Shown here piece after piece: positions 8,879 to 18,053 of a DNA stretch of 57,487 nt. This stretch comes from Massilia aquatica (GTDB lineage: Bacteria; Pseudomonadota; Gammaproteobacteria; Burkholderiales; Burkholderiaceae_D). The notes under the pieces are model-generated. The model saw only the letters and a program-made list of their open reading frames with translations. It was not told the DNA's origin and searched no databases. The position numbers and the translations under genes are program-made. The stretch spans positions 1 through 57,487 of the forward strand of contig NZ_VVIW01000036.1 of NCBI RefSeq assembly GCF_011682045.1, given 5' to 3'. Numbering within the stretch: the first letter of the stretch is position 1; each line of letters opens with the position of its first letter.

Positions 8879-10333
8879 TTACAGCCCGCCCATGCAGATG
8901 TACTTGATGACCAGGTAGTCGTCGATGCCGTAGCGCGAGCCTTCGCGGCCCAGGCCCGACTGCTTGACGCCGCCGAACGGCGCCACCTCGGTCGAAATCA
9001 GGCCGGTGTTCACGCCCACCATGCCGGTTTCCAGGGCATCGGCCACGCGCCACACGCGCCCGATGTCGCGCGAGTAAAAGTAGGCCGCCAGCCCGAACTC
9101 GGTATCGTTGGCCATGGCGATGACATCGTCCTCGGTATCGAAGCGGAACAGGGGCGCGAGCGGGCCGAAGGTTTCTTCGGTGGCCACCTGCATCTTGGAT
9201 GTGACGTCGGCCAGCACGGTCGGCTCGAAGAAGCTGTGGCCGAGCGCGTGGCGCTTGCCGCCGGTGAGCAGGCGCGCGCCTTTCGCGAGCGCGTCGGCGA
9301 TGTGCTCCTCGACCTTGAGCACGGCTTTTTCTTCGATCAGCGGGCCCTGGGTCACGCCCACGTCCTGGCCGTTGCCGACCTTGAGCCTGGCCACCGCCGC
9401 CACCAGTTTTTCGGCAAAGCGCTCGTACACGCCATCCTGCACATACAGGCGGTTGGCGCACACGCAGGTCTGGCCGGCGTTGCGGTATTTGGACGCAATC
9501 GCGCCTTCGACCGCCGCATCGAGGTCGGCATCGTCGAACACGATGAAGGGCGCGTTGCCGCCCAATTCCAGCGACAGCTTCTTGATGGTCGGCGCGCATT
9601 GCTCCATCAGCACGCGGCCGACCTGGGTCGAGCCGGTGAAGGTGAGTTTGCGCACCAGCGGATTGCTTGTCATCTCGGCGCCGATCGCCTTCGAGTCGCC
9701 CGTGATGACGCTCAACACGCCCTTCGGCACGCCGGCGCGCTCGGCCAGTTCGGCCAGCGCCAGCGCCGAGAACGGGGTCAGCTCGGCCGGCTTGACCACC
9801 ATCGGGCAGCCGGCCGCCAAGGCCGGACCGACCTTGCGCGTGATCATCGCCGCCGGGAAATTCCACGGCGTAATCGCCGCGCACACGCCGATCGGCTCCT
9901 TGGTCACCACCAGGCGGCGGTCGGGCCATGGCGATTGCAGGGTGTCGCCCTCGATGCGCTTGCCTTCTTCGGCAAACCACTCGATGAAGGAGGCGGCGTA
10001 GGCGATTTCGCCTTTCGATTCGGTGAGCGGCTTGCCTTGTTCGGCGGTCATGATCAGGGCCAGGTCGTCGGCGTTTTCGATCATCAGGTCGTTCCATTTG
10101 CGCAGGATGACGCTGCGTTCGCGCGCGCTTTTCTTGCGCCAGGCCGGCCAGGCCACGTTGGCGGCGGCAATCGCCCGCGCGGCGTCATCCTGGCCCATGC
10201 GCGGCACGGTGCCGAGCGTCTCGCCGGTGGCCGGGTTGGTGACCGTGATGGTGGCGGCATCGCTCGCATCGCACCATTCGCCGTCGATAAAACATTGCTG
10301 CCGCAGCAGCGCAGGGTCTTTCAGATTCAACAT
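8879..10333 (-). CDS. gabD: Succinate-semialdehyde dehydrogenase
   Basis: Oxidises succinic semialdehyde to succinate with NAD(P)+, the last step of GABA breakdown. The 484-residue protein has ALDH-superfamily motifs: the cofactor segment ITPWNFPAAMITRK, the general base in ELGGNAPFIVFDDADLD, and the nucleophile Cys290 in AGQTCVCANRLY, where a second Cys two residues on is typical of GabD. The start MLNLKDPALLRQQCF matches family N-termini; the open frame extends much further upstream, but without homologous content. It lies divergent to and 1.6 kb from the putrescine cluster, which would produce its substrate. Confidence 0.92.
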   Translation of the reverse strand: MLNLKDPALLRQQCFIDGEWCDASDAATITVTNPATGETLGTVPRMGQDDAARAIAAANVAWPAWRKKSARERSVILRKWNDLMIENADDLALIMTAEQGKPLTESKGEIAYAASFIEWFAEEGKRIEGDTLQSPWPDRRLVVTKEPIGVCAAITPWNFPAAMITRKVGPALAAGCPMVVKPAELTPFSALALAELAERAGVPKGVLSVITGDSKAIGAEMTSNPLVRKLTFTGSTQVGRVLMEQCAPTIKKLSLELGGNAPFIVFDDADLDAAVEGAIASKYRNAGQTCVCANRLYVQDGVYERFAEKLVAAVARLKVGNGQDVGVTQGPLIEEKAVLKVEEHIADALAKGARLLTGGKRHALGHSFFEPTVLADVTSKMQVATEETFGPLAPLFRFDTEDDVIAMANDTEFGLAAYFYSRDIGRVWRVADALETGMVGVNTGLISTEVAPFGGVKQSGLGREGSRYGIDDYLVIKYICMGGL

Positions 10334-10622
10334 GGCAGGGCTTTCTTGATCAGGCTTGGCGCGTGGCCGGGAAATCATCTTAGCGTTTTTTGCAACTGGT
10401 TGCCGGGCAGCCGCGCGCGCGTGGCGCGATGCTTTCCGAGAAGCAGCATTTGCTTGCCGCCGTCTTGATTGCGCGCAGGCGATCCGCATTCTGCGCGGAA
10501 CTTTTTGCGGCGGCGCAAGCCCGCGTGCCCGGCCGCGACCATGCTGAGCGATGGCGGCGCCGCTGTTGGCGTTGCCCGGTATCCCTGCGGGGACCGCAAC
10601 CCCGCTCATGCTGAGGTGCCCT

Positions 10623-11744
10623 ATGCGTCAACTTGCCCGTTCCCTTCCCGCACTGCTGCTGTGCGCCGCCTGCCTGCCGGCGCTGGCCGCCCAAGCGCCG
10701 CGCTACCGCATCACCACCATCCTGGCCGGCCAGTTCGACTATGTCGAAGCGACCGGCATCAACAGCCGCGGCGACGTGGTGGGCGGCACCTATGTGACCG
10801 GCCAGGAGTGGCGCGGCTACCTGTTCGCCGACGGCCGCACCACGCAGCTGGGCAGCCTGGGCGGCCAGTACACGCGGGTGCAGGCCATCAACGAGGCGCG
10901 CCAGATCGTGGGCGAATCGAAGACGCCGGATGGCATCAGCCACGCGGTCATGTTCAGCGGCGCCACGGTAACCAACCTGACGCCCTGGGCGCTGCGGGAA
11001 AGCGGCGCCTCCGCCATCAACAACGCCGGCACCGCGGTCGGCGCGATTCCCTGCGACTGCCTGGATTTCCACGCGGCGCGCTTCATGCGCGGCGGCGTGT
11101 CCGACCTGGGCACGCTGGGCGGCAAGTCGAGCAACGCCGACGGCATCAACAATGCCGGGCAAATCGTCGGCTGGGCCGCGCTGGCCGGCCCTTACACCCC
11201 GCGTGCCTTTTTGTACGAGCAGGGCCGCATGCGCGACCTCGGCACCCTGGGCGGCGAATGGTCGAGCGCGAGCGCGATCAACGAGGCCGGACACGTCGCC
11301 GGCAGCTCGGCCTTGGGCGGGCAGGCGGGCGACCATGCCTTTTTGTACGTGAACGGCGTGATGAGCGATTTGGGCGCCTTGTCCGGCATGGACAGCGCGG
11401 CGCGCGGCATGAACAATGCCGGCCAGGTGGTGGGGCTGTCCTATCAGGGCTGGGACATCAACGAGGCGGTGCTGTGGGAGGGCGGCTCGCTGTTCAATCT
11501 GAACAGCCTGATCGACCCGGCCTCCGGCTGGCACCTGACCGATGCCGGCGCCATCAACGACCTGGGGCAGATTGCCGCCAGCGGCTGCCATCAGGGGCTG
11601 GGCGTGTGCGGCATGCTGCGGCTCGATCCGGCCGCCAGCATGGCGCCGGTGCCGGAAGCGTCGACCTGGGCCATGCTGGCCGCCGGGCTGGCGCTGGTGG
11701 GCGTAAGGGGCCGGCGGCGCCGCCAGGAAGATAGTTTCCATTAA
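10623..11744 (+). CDS. HAF-repeat protein with PEP-CTERM sorting signal
   Basis: Exported protein of 373 residues. It has a signal peptide (about 1-23, ending LPALAA), then a series of repeats of the extracellular HAF type with the pattern DLGTLGG...INNAGQIVG at least five times through the chain. It ends with VPEASTWAMLAAGLALVGV and a basic RGRRRR tail, a PEP-CTERM signal recognised by exosortase, with PEA in place of PEP. GAGGTG precedes the ATG. Such proteins are linked to extracellular polysaccharide in exosortase-positive bacteria. No exosortase gene is in this window. The 289-bp gap before it, divergent from gabD, shows no other gene. Confidence 0.85.
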   Translation: MRQLARSLPALLLCAACLPALAAQAPRYRITTILAGQFDYVEATGINSRGDVVGGTYVTGQEWRGYLFADGRTTQLGSLGGQYTRVQAINEARQIVGESKTPDGISHAVMFSGATVTNLTPWALRESGASAINNAGTAVGAIPCDCLDFHAARFMRGGVSDLGTLGGKSSNADGINNAGQIVGWAALAGPYTPRAFLYEQGRMRDLGTLGGEWSSASAINEAGHVAGSSALGGQAGDHAFLYVNGVMSDLGALSGMDSAARGMNNAGQVVGLSYQGWDINEAVLWEGGSLFNLNSLIDPASGWHLTDAGAINDLGQIAASGCHQGLGVCGMLRLDPAASMAPVPEASTWAMLAAGLALVGVRGRRRRQEDSFH

Positions 11745-11779
11745 GAAATATGAGGCGGTGGCGGTTCGTGTTGGCATGT

Positions 11780-11831
11780 TTGACAACTTGCCGGTAAGCT
11801 CTAACTGTGGTCAGGCGCATTGATCTGCGCC
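11780..11831 (+). promoter_or_regulatory. Candidate promoter and dyad operator upstream of puuD
   Basis: TTGACA (11780-11785) is a perfect -35 hexamer, with a weaker -10 candidate TAACTG 16 bp downstream (11802-11807). A dyad GGCGCA-6 nt-TGCGCC (11814-11831) lies just after it, where a repressor of the putrescine operon could bind. The regulator itself is not in the window. The assignment is by pattern only. Confidence 0.4.
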
Positions 11832-11934
11832 AAACCTATGTTGTCCATTTGAGATGGATCAAGCAGCACTCGCCATCAGGCCGATAAGCCATTATGATGA
11901 TCCGGGTGCGTCATTCGTTCCTATACCGACAATC

Positions 11935-12690
11935 ATGCGCCGCCCTATCGTCCTCGTTCCCGCCTGCACGCGCCAGATCGGACCTCATCCGTATCACGCC
12001 GCGCAGCTTAAATATGTCGACGCCGTCGTCCTCGGCGCCGACTGCGCTCCCATGGTCCTGCCCGCGCTCGGCGCCGCGCTCGACCTGGAGGCTTCCCTGT
12101 CCGTGTGCGACGGCATCATGCTGACCGGCTCGGCCTCGAACGTCCATCCGAGCCATTACAACCAGGATGTGTACGACCCGAGCCTGCCGCAGGACCCGGC
12201 GCGCGACGCCACCACCTTGCCGCTGATCCGCGCCGCGCTGGAGCGCGGCATCCCGATCATCGCGGTGTGCCGCGGTTTCCAGGAGATGAACGTGGCCCTC
12301 GGCGGCAGCCTGCACCAGGCGGTGCAGGAAGTCGAAGGCAAGATGGACCACCGCGAAGACCCGCACGCTTCCATCGACGACCAGTACCGCCCGGCCCACG
12401 ACGTGATCGTTACCCCCGGCGGCGCCTTCCAGCGCATGCTCGGTGGCGCGACGCGTATCGCCGTCAATTCGCTGCACGGGCAGGGCATCGACCGGCTCGC
12501 GCCCGGCATCGCCATCGAAGCGGTCTCGCACGACGGCCTGGTGGAAGCGTTTTCGGTGCCGTCCGCGCCCGGCTTTACCCTGGCCGTGCAGTGGCATCCC
12601 GAGTGGCTGATCCTGGAAAACCCGGCCTCGATGGCCATGTTCGGCGCCTTCGGTCTGGCTTGCCGCGCTTTCCAGGCGGGGCGCGCATGA
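11935..12690 (+). CDS. puuD: Gamma-glutamyl-GABA hydrolase
   Basis: Class I glutamine-amidotransferase-fold enzyme that releases GABA from gamma-glutamyl-GABA. The 251-residue protein is close in length to E. coli PuuD. The nucleophile is Cys112 in AVCRGFQEMNVALGGSLHQ, and the catalytic His221 lies in QWHPEW; NSLHGQG and DGLVEAFSV also match the family. The start MRRPIVLVPAC is chosen by comparison with PuuD; an ATG 81 bases upstream is in frame, and neither has a clear Shine-Dalgarno sequence. First gene of the putrescine cluster. Confidence 0.9.
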   Translation: MRRPIVLVPACTRQIGPHPYHAAQLKYVDAVVLGADCAPMVLPALGAALDLEASLSVCDGIMLTGSASNVHPSHYNQDVYDPSLPQDPARDATTLPLIRAALERGIPIIAVCRGFQEMNVALGGSLHQAVQEVEGKMDHREDPHASIDDQYRPAHDVIVTPGGAFQRMLGGATRIAVNSLHGQGIDRLAPGIAIEAVSHDGLVEAFSVPSAPGFTLAVQWHPEWLILENPASMAMFGAFGLACRAFQAGRA

Positions 12691-12836
12691 ACATCCGCAG
12701 CGCCAGCCGCTACGAAAAGTGGGCCCTCTGCTGCGTGCCGTAGCGCCGCTTGCTATCGTCGATTCCACAGCACGCGCGCGGCATGTGCCTGCGCGCGTAT
12801 GAGCAAAATTAGAGCGCCAACTACAGAGAGAACATC

Positions 12837-14207
12837 ATGGCAATTCGCGAAAACTTCACCTACACCGACATGGACCTGTGGCTCAACGAGAAACGGGTCA
12901 CCGAAATCGAATGCCTGATTCCCGACTTGACCGGGGTCGCGCGCGGCAAGATCCTCCCGCGCGGTAAATTCACGCAGGAGCGCGGCATGCGCATTCCCGA
13001 GGCGGTACTGGGCATGACCGTGACCGGCAATTACCCGATCGACGACGAAGCCTACGACCGCGCCATCTCGGCCACCGACCGCGACATGATCCTGAAGGCC
13101 GATCCGACCACCATCACCATGGTGCCGTGGGCGGTCGACCCGACCGCGCAGGTGATCCACGACTGCTATTTCGCCGACGGCAAACTGGTCGACTTCGCGC
13201 CGCGCACGGTGCTGCGCCGCGTCCTCAAGCTGTACGCCGACAAGGGCTGGAAGCCGGTGGTCGCGCCCGAACTCGAGTTCTACCTGACCGCCAAGAACAT
13301 CGACCCCGACCTGCCGCTCAAACCGCCGATCGGCCGCAGCGGCCGCGCCGAAACCAGCCGCCAGGTCTACAGCATCGACGCCGTCAACGAATTCGATCCG
13401 CTGTTCGAAGACATTTACGACTACTGCGAACTGATGAACCTCGACGTCGACACCCTGATCCACGAGATCGGCGCCGGCCAGATGGAAATCAACTTCCTGC
13501 ATGGCGATCCGCTCGGTCTCGCCGACAAGGTGTTCTTCTTCAAGCGCACCCTGCGCGAAGCGGCGCTCAAGCACGATATGTACGCCACCTTCATGGCCAA
13601 GCCGATGGCCGGCGAACCCGGTTCGGCCATGCACGTGCACCAGAGCGTGGTCGATACCAAGACCGGCCTGAATATCTTCAGCAGCGAAGACGGCTCGGCC
13701 TCGCCCCTGTTCAAGCAGTACATCGGCGGCCTGCAGCGCTACATGCCGTCGGCCATGGCGATCGTCGCGCCGTACGTCAATTCGTACCGCCGCATCGTGC
13801 GCCACACCGCCGCCCCGATCAACATCCAGTGGGGCCTGGACAACCGCACGGTGGGCTTTCGCGTACCGGAATCGGGCGTGCAGGACCGGCGCGTGGAAAA
13901 CCGCATCATCGGCGCCGACGCCAATCCCTACCTGGCGCTGGCCGTGACCCTTGCCTGCGGCTACCTCGGCATGACCGAGCAGCTCGAACCGACCCCGATG
14001 ATGAACGGCAGCGCCTATGAAATGCCGTTCGAGCTGCCGCAAGGCCTGCCCGAAGCGCTGCACCTGCTGCGCGCCGAGGACAAGCTGCGCACGGTGCTGG
14101 GCGAGCGCTTCATCGACGTGTATGCGGCCATCAAGGACCTGGAACACCAGGAGTTCATGACCGTCATCAGCCCGTGGGAACGCGAACACCTGCTACTGCA
14201 CGTGTAA
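12837..14207 (+). CDS. puuA: Gamma-glutamylputrescine synthetase (glutamine-synthetase family)
   Basis: ATP-dependent ligase joining glutamate to putrescine, the first step of the glutamylated putrescine route. The 456-residue protein has glutamine-synthetase motifs: LIPDLTGVARGKILPR near the N-terminus, the metal-binding segment APELEFYL, the glutamate/metal motif GSAMHVHQS, and APYVNSYRR with its nucleotide-binding context, followed by RVENRI. The N-terminal region differs from GlnA, and the neighbours (puuD, aminotransferase, polyamine transporter) favour putrescine as acceptor. GAGAG precedes the ATG. Another amine acceptor (SpuB/SpuI-like specificity) is possible. Confidence 0.85.
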   Translation: MAIRENFTYTDMDLWLNEKRVTEIECLIPDLTGVARGKILPRGKFTQERGMRIPEAVLGMTVTGNYPIDDEAYDRAISATDRDMILKADPTTITMVPWAVDPTAQVIHDCYFADGKLVDFAPRTVLRRVLKLYADKGWKPVVAPELEFYLTAKNIDPDLPLKPPIGRSGRAETSRQVYSIDAVNEFDPLFEDIYDYCELMNLDVDTLIHEIGAGQMEINFLHGDPLGLADKVFFFKRTLREAALKHDMYATFMAKPMAGEPGSAMHVHQSVVDTKTGLNIFSSEDGSASPLFKQYIGGLQRYMPSAMAIVAPYVNSYRRIVRHTAAPINIQWGLDNRTVGFRVPESGVQDRRVENRIIGADANPYLALAVTLACGYLGMTEQLEPTPMMNGSAYEMPFELPQGLPEALHLLRAEDKLRTVLGERFIDVYAAIKDLEHQEFMTVISPWEREHLLLHV

Positions 14208-14263
14208 GCGTCACGCAGCACCAGCAACGATAACCATAACAATAACGATAAACGAGGTCCATC

Positions 14264-15712
14264 ATGACAGCCAACCCCATGGTCCCCAGCGCCGAGCTGG
14301 TCGCGTCGGTCAAGGCCGCCACGCACGACGTCTACGACACTGCCGAAATCCAGCGCCAGGACGCGGCGCACTACATGCATCCCTTCACCGACCACAAGGC
14401 GCTGGGCGAACGCGGCGCGCGCGTGATGGTGCGCGGCGACGGCATTTACCTGTGGGATTCGGAAGGCAACAAGATCCTCGACGGCATGTCCGGCCTGTGG
14501 TGCGTGAACGTCGGCTACGGGCGCACCAGCATCTCGGACGCGGTCTACCGCCAGATGCAGACGCTGCCCTTCTATAACAGCTTCTTCAACACCACCAACG
14601 TGCCGGCCACCCGCCTGGCCGCGCTGCTGGTCGAGATTTCGCCGCCCCAGTTCAACCACGTGTTCTTCACCGGCTCCGGCTCGGAAGCGAACGACACCAA
14701 CCTGCGCATGGTGCGCCGCTACTGGGACCTCAAGGGCCAGCCGCAGCGCCACACCATCATCAGTCGCTACAACGCCTACCACGGCAGCACCGTGGCCGGC
14801 GCGGCGCTGGGCGGCATGGCGGGCATGCACGAGCAAGGCGGCATGATTCCGGGGATCGAGCATATCGGCCAGCCAAACTACCTGGAAAACGGCAGCGGCA
14901 TGACGCCCGGGGAATTCGGCATCGTGGCGGCCGGCTGGCTCGAAGCCAAAATCCTGGAAGTCGGCGCCGACAAGGTGGCCGCCTTCATCGGCGAACCGGT
15001 GCAGGGCGCCGGCGGCGTGATCATTCCCCCGGCCACCTACTGGCCCGAAATTCAACGCATCTGCGACAAGTACGGCGTGCTCTTGATCGCCGATGAAGTC
15101 ATTTGCGGGTTTGGCCGTCTTGGTACATGGTTTGGCTCCGAGTTGATGCAGATCAAACCTGATCTGATTACATTCGCGAAGGGTGTGACCTCGGGATATG
15201 TTCCTCTTGGTGGCGTGCTGGTCGGTGACCGGGTTGCAAGCGTGTTGATCAACGAAGGCGGCGACTTCAATCATGGTTTCACGTATTCGGGGCACCCGGT
15301 GGCCTGCGCGGCGGCGCTGGAGAACATCCGCATCCTGATGGACGAGCGCCTGGTGCAGCAGGTGGCGCAAGACACCGGCCCGTACCTGAAAGAGAAGTTC
15401 GAAGCGCTGATGGACCACCCGCTGGTGGGTTACGCCGACACCTGCGGTTTCGTGGCGGGGCTGAACCTGGTGCGCAAGAAGGCCGCAGCGGTGCACGACT
15501 GCGAGTACTTCGATCCGGACCAGGGCGTGGGCATGATCTGCCGCGGCTACATGTTCGCCAACGGGATCATCATGCGCGCCGTGGGCGACCGGATGATCAT
15601 CGCGCCGCCGCTGGTGATGACGCGCGCGCAAATCGACGAAATGATTTTCAAGATCAGGTACTGCCTCGAGGCCACCCTGATCGACTTGCAGAAGCGGGGC
15701 TGGGTAGCTTGA
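14264..15712 (+). CDS. spuC: PLP-dependent aminotransferase, putrescine/polyamine type
   Basis: Class III (omega) aminotransferase predicted to convert putrescine or its glutamyl derivative, with pyruvate, to the aldehyde. The 482-residue protein shows VGYGRTSISDAVYRQM, the cofactor segment GSEANDTNLRMVRRYWD, AYHGSTVAG, the Asp of ADEVICGFGR, and the PLP lysine at residue 306 in LITFAKGVTSGY. GAGGTCC precedes the ATG. Odd feature: roughly 15085-15290, spanning ADEV to the PLP lysine and beyond, uses many codons ending in A or T, whereas both flanks are strongly GC3; see findings. The gene sits between puuA and the transporter, as in the spu cluster of Pseudomonas. Confidence 0.87.
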   Translation: MTANPMVPSAELVASVKAATHDVYDTAEIQRQDAAHYMHPFTDHKALGERGARVMVRGDGIYLWDSEGNKILDGMSGLWCVNVGYGRTSISDAVYRQMQTLPFYNSFFNTTNVPATRLAALLVEISPPQFNHVFFTGSGSEANDTNLRMVRRYWDLKGQPQRHTIISRYNAYHGSTVAGAALGGMAGMHEQGGMIPGIEHIGQPNYLENGSGMTPGEFGIVAAGWLEAKILEVGADKVAAFIGEPVQGAGGVIIPPATYWPEIQRICDKYGVLLIADEVICGFGRLGTWFGSELMQIKPDLITFAKGVTSGYVPLGGVLVGDRVASVLINEGGDFNHGFTYSGHPVACAAALENIRILMDERLVQQVAQDTGPYLKEKFEALMDHPLVGYADTCGFVAGLNLVRKKAAAVHDCEYFDPDQGVGMICRGYMFANGIIMRAVGDRMIIAPPLVMTRAQIDEMIFKIRYCLEATLIDLQKRGWVA

Positions 15713-15735
15713 ACCAACGTTGAACCGGAGGCAGG

Positions 15736-16845
15736 ATGAAGACGATACGCCGCATCGCACTCAGCTTCATCCTCGGCCTCGCGGCCGCCGCCAGCGTGGC
15801 GGTGGCCGCGCCGCCGGAAGAGAAAGTCCTCAACATCTACAACTGGTCCGACTACATCGCCGAAGACACGGTCCGCAACTTCGAAAAGGAAACCGGCATC
15901 AAGGTCCGCTACGATGTCTTCGACAGCAACGAAGTCCTGCACGCCAAGCTCACCGCCGGCAAAACCGGCTACGACATCGTGGTCCCCACCGCGCACTGGG
16001 CGCGCCTGCAGATCGACGGCGGCCTGCTGCGCCCCCTCGACAAGGCCAGCCTGCCTTACCTGTCCAATCTCGACCCGACCCTGCAGGACCTGGTGAAGCG
16101 GGTCGACCCGGACAACAAGCACCTGGTGGTCTGGCTGTGGGGCTACACCACGCTCGGCATCAACGTCGACAAGGTCAAGGCGGCCCTCGGCTCCTTGCCC
16201 ATGCCGGCCAATGTGTGGGACCTGGTGTTCGATGCGCGCTACGCCAGCAGGCTGACCTCGTGCGGCATTTCGTTCCTGGACTCGCCGTCCGAAGTGCTGC
16301 CCGCCGCGCTGCTCTACATGGGCAAACCGGCCTATTCGAAGAACAGCGCCGATTACCAGGACGCCGGCCGCATGCTGCAGGCGATCCGGCCGTCGGTGAC
16401 CCTGTTCAGCTCCTCCGGCTACATCAACGACCTGGCCAACGGCGCGCTGTGCGTCTCGCTCGGCTGGTCGGGCGACATCAACATCGCGCGCCAGCGCGCC
16501 ATCGACAACAAGAATGGCCACAACATCGTGGCGCTGGTGCCCAAGACAGCCACTTTGATGTTCGACACCATGGCCATTCCGGCCGACGCCCCGCATCCTG
16601 CCAATGCCCACCTGTGGATCAACTATATCCTGCGCCCCGAAGTGCACGCGACCCTGACCAACAAGGTCTTCTACGCCAATCCGAACAAGGCCGCCACGCC
16701 GATGGTGCGGCCCGAGATCGCCAACAACCGCACGGTCTACCTGTCGGATGCCGACAAGCAGCGCATGGTGGTGCCCGAACCCCTGAGCGCCGACGCGCGC
16801 CGCACCATGACGCGCGTATTTACCCGCTTTAAGACCGGCATGTAA
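15736..16845 (+). CDS. potF: Polyamine ABC transporter, periplasmic binding protein
   Basis: Putrescine-binding component (PotF/SpuD type) of the ABC importer encoded by the next three genes. The 369-residue precursor has a signal peptide (about 1-24, ending VAVAA). The mature protein starts with EKVLNIYNWSDYIAEDTV, which contains the family's WSDY motif for amine binding, and continues with YDVFDSNEVLHAKL, GYDIVVPTAHW, and later SLGWSGDI. Length matches PotF. GGAGGCAGG precedes the ATG, and the gene starts 23 bp after spuC. SpuE-like spermidine specificity cannot be excluded. Confidence 0.92.
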   Translation: MKTIRRIALSFILGLAAAASVAVAAPPEEKVLNIYNWSDYIAEDTVRNFEKETGIKVRYDVFDSNEVLHAKLTAGKTGYDIVVPTAHWARLQIDGGLLRPLDKASLPYLSNLDPTLQDLVKRVDPDNKHLVVWLWGYTTLGINVDKVKAALGSLPMPANVWDLVFDARYASRLTSCGISFLDSPSEVLPAALLYMGKPAYSKNSADYQDAGRMLQAIRPSVTLFSSSGYINDLANGALCVSLGWSGDINIARQRAIDNKNGHNIVALVPKTATLMFDTMAIPADAPHPANAHLWINYILRPEVHATLTNKVFYANPNKAATPMVRPEIANNRTVYLSDADKQRMVVPEPLSADARRTMTRVFTRFKTGM

Positions 16846-16912
16846 TCATTTTGCCTGCATACCCGCGTATGTCCGATAAAATTGCGGCTTTGCCTTATCT
16901 TTCATCATCCCT

Positions 16913-18046
16913 ATGACGATTGCACAACCCGCAAGCTCGCAGCCCTTTCTCCTGATCCGCAACCTCGTCAAGGCATTCGACGGCGTGCGCGCCGTCAATG
17001 ACATTTCGCTCGCCATCGACAAGGGCGAGATCTTTGCGCTGCTGGGCAGCTCCGGCTGCGGCAAGTCGACCCTGCTGCGCATGCTGGCCGGCTTCGAGAC
17101 CCCGAGCGCCGGCGTCATCGAACTGGCCGGCCAGGACCTGGTCGGCGTGCCGCCCTACGAGCGCCCGGTCAACATGATGTTCCAGTCGTACGCGCTGTTC
17201 CCGCACCTGACGGTGTGGGACAACGTCGCCTTCGGCCTGCGCCGCGACCGCCTGCCCAAGGCGCAGATCGCCGAACGGGTCGACCAGATGCTGGCGCTGG
17301 TGCAGCTGGGCGCCTACGCCAAACGCAAGCCGCACCAGCTCTCGGGCGGGCAGCAGCAACGCGTGGCGCTGGCGCGCAGCCTGGCCAAGCGGCCGCAGTT
17401 GCTGCTGCTCGACGAGCCGCTCGGCGCGCTCGACAAAAAACTGCGCGAACAGACCCAGATGGAACTGGTGAACATCATCGAGCAGGTCGGCGTGACCTGC
17501 GTGATGGTCACCCACGATCAGGATGAAGCCATGAGCATGGCCACCCGCATCGCCGTCATGAGCGAAGGGCGCATCCTGCAGGTGGGCGCGCCCGGCGAAA
17601 TCTATGAAACGCCGAACTGCCGCTTCGTGGCCGACTTCATCGGCACCGCCAACATGTTCAACGGCCATGTGCGGGTCGACCAGCCCGACCACGTCATCGT
17701 CGAAACGGGCGAATGCCGCCACTACGTCAGCCACGGCATCAGCGGCACCAACAACATGCCGGTGACGGTGGCGGTGCGGCCCGAAAAAATCGCCCTCCAG
17801 CGCGAGCTGCCCGGCGTGGAGCAGCGCGCCTCGGCCTTTGAGGACGGCTACAACTGCGTCTCCGGCGAGATCGTCAACGTGTCCTACTTCGGCAGCGAGA
17901 CGCACTATCAGGTGCGCATGGCGCAGGGCGGCATCCTCAAGGTGGCGCGCACCAACGCCGCGCGCCATGAAGAGGCGCGCATGGAACGCGGCCAGCACGT
18001 GGTGGCGTGGTGGGACGGCAGCGACATCGTGGTCCTGACCCATTGA
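16913..18046 (+). CDS. potG: Polyamine ABC transporter, ATP-binding protein
   Basis: ATPase of the putrescine importer, at the inner membrane's cytoplasmic face. The 377-residue protein has Walker A GSSGCGKST, the Q-loop in MMFQSYALFPHLT, the signature LSGGQQQRVALARSL, Walker B LLLLDEPLGALD, and the H-loop VTHDQDEAMSMATR. A C-terminal TOBE domain (about 285-377) includes PVTVAVRPEKI. It starts 67 bp after potF with no strong Shine-Dalgarno sequence. potH follows after 7 bp. Confidence 0.95.
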   Translation: MTIAQPASSQPFLLIRNLVKAFDGVRAVNDISLAIDKGEIFALLGSSGCGKSTLLRMLAGFETPSAGVIELAGQDLVGVPPYERPVNMMFQSYALFPHLTVWDNVAFGLRRDRLPKAQIAERVDQMLALVQLGAYAKRKPHQLSGGQQQRVALARSLAKRPQLLLLDEPLGALDKKLREQTQMELVNIIEQVGVTCVMVTHDQDEAMSMATRIAVMSEGRILQVGAPGEIYETPNCRFVADFIGTANMFNGHVRVDQPDHVIVETGECRHYVSHGISGTNNMPVTVAVRPEKIALQRELPGVEQRASAFEDGYNCVSGEIVNVSYFGSETHYQVRMAQGGILKVARTNAARHEEARMERGQHVVAWWDGSDIVVLTH

Positions 18047-18053
18047 GGCGGCC

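Noticed and set aside
11854-11934. Longer N-terminus for puuD
   Set aside because: The extra 27 residues are not found in E. coli PuuD and have no ribosome-binding site; the family N-terminus fits the ATG at 11935.
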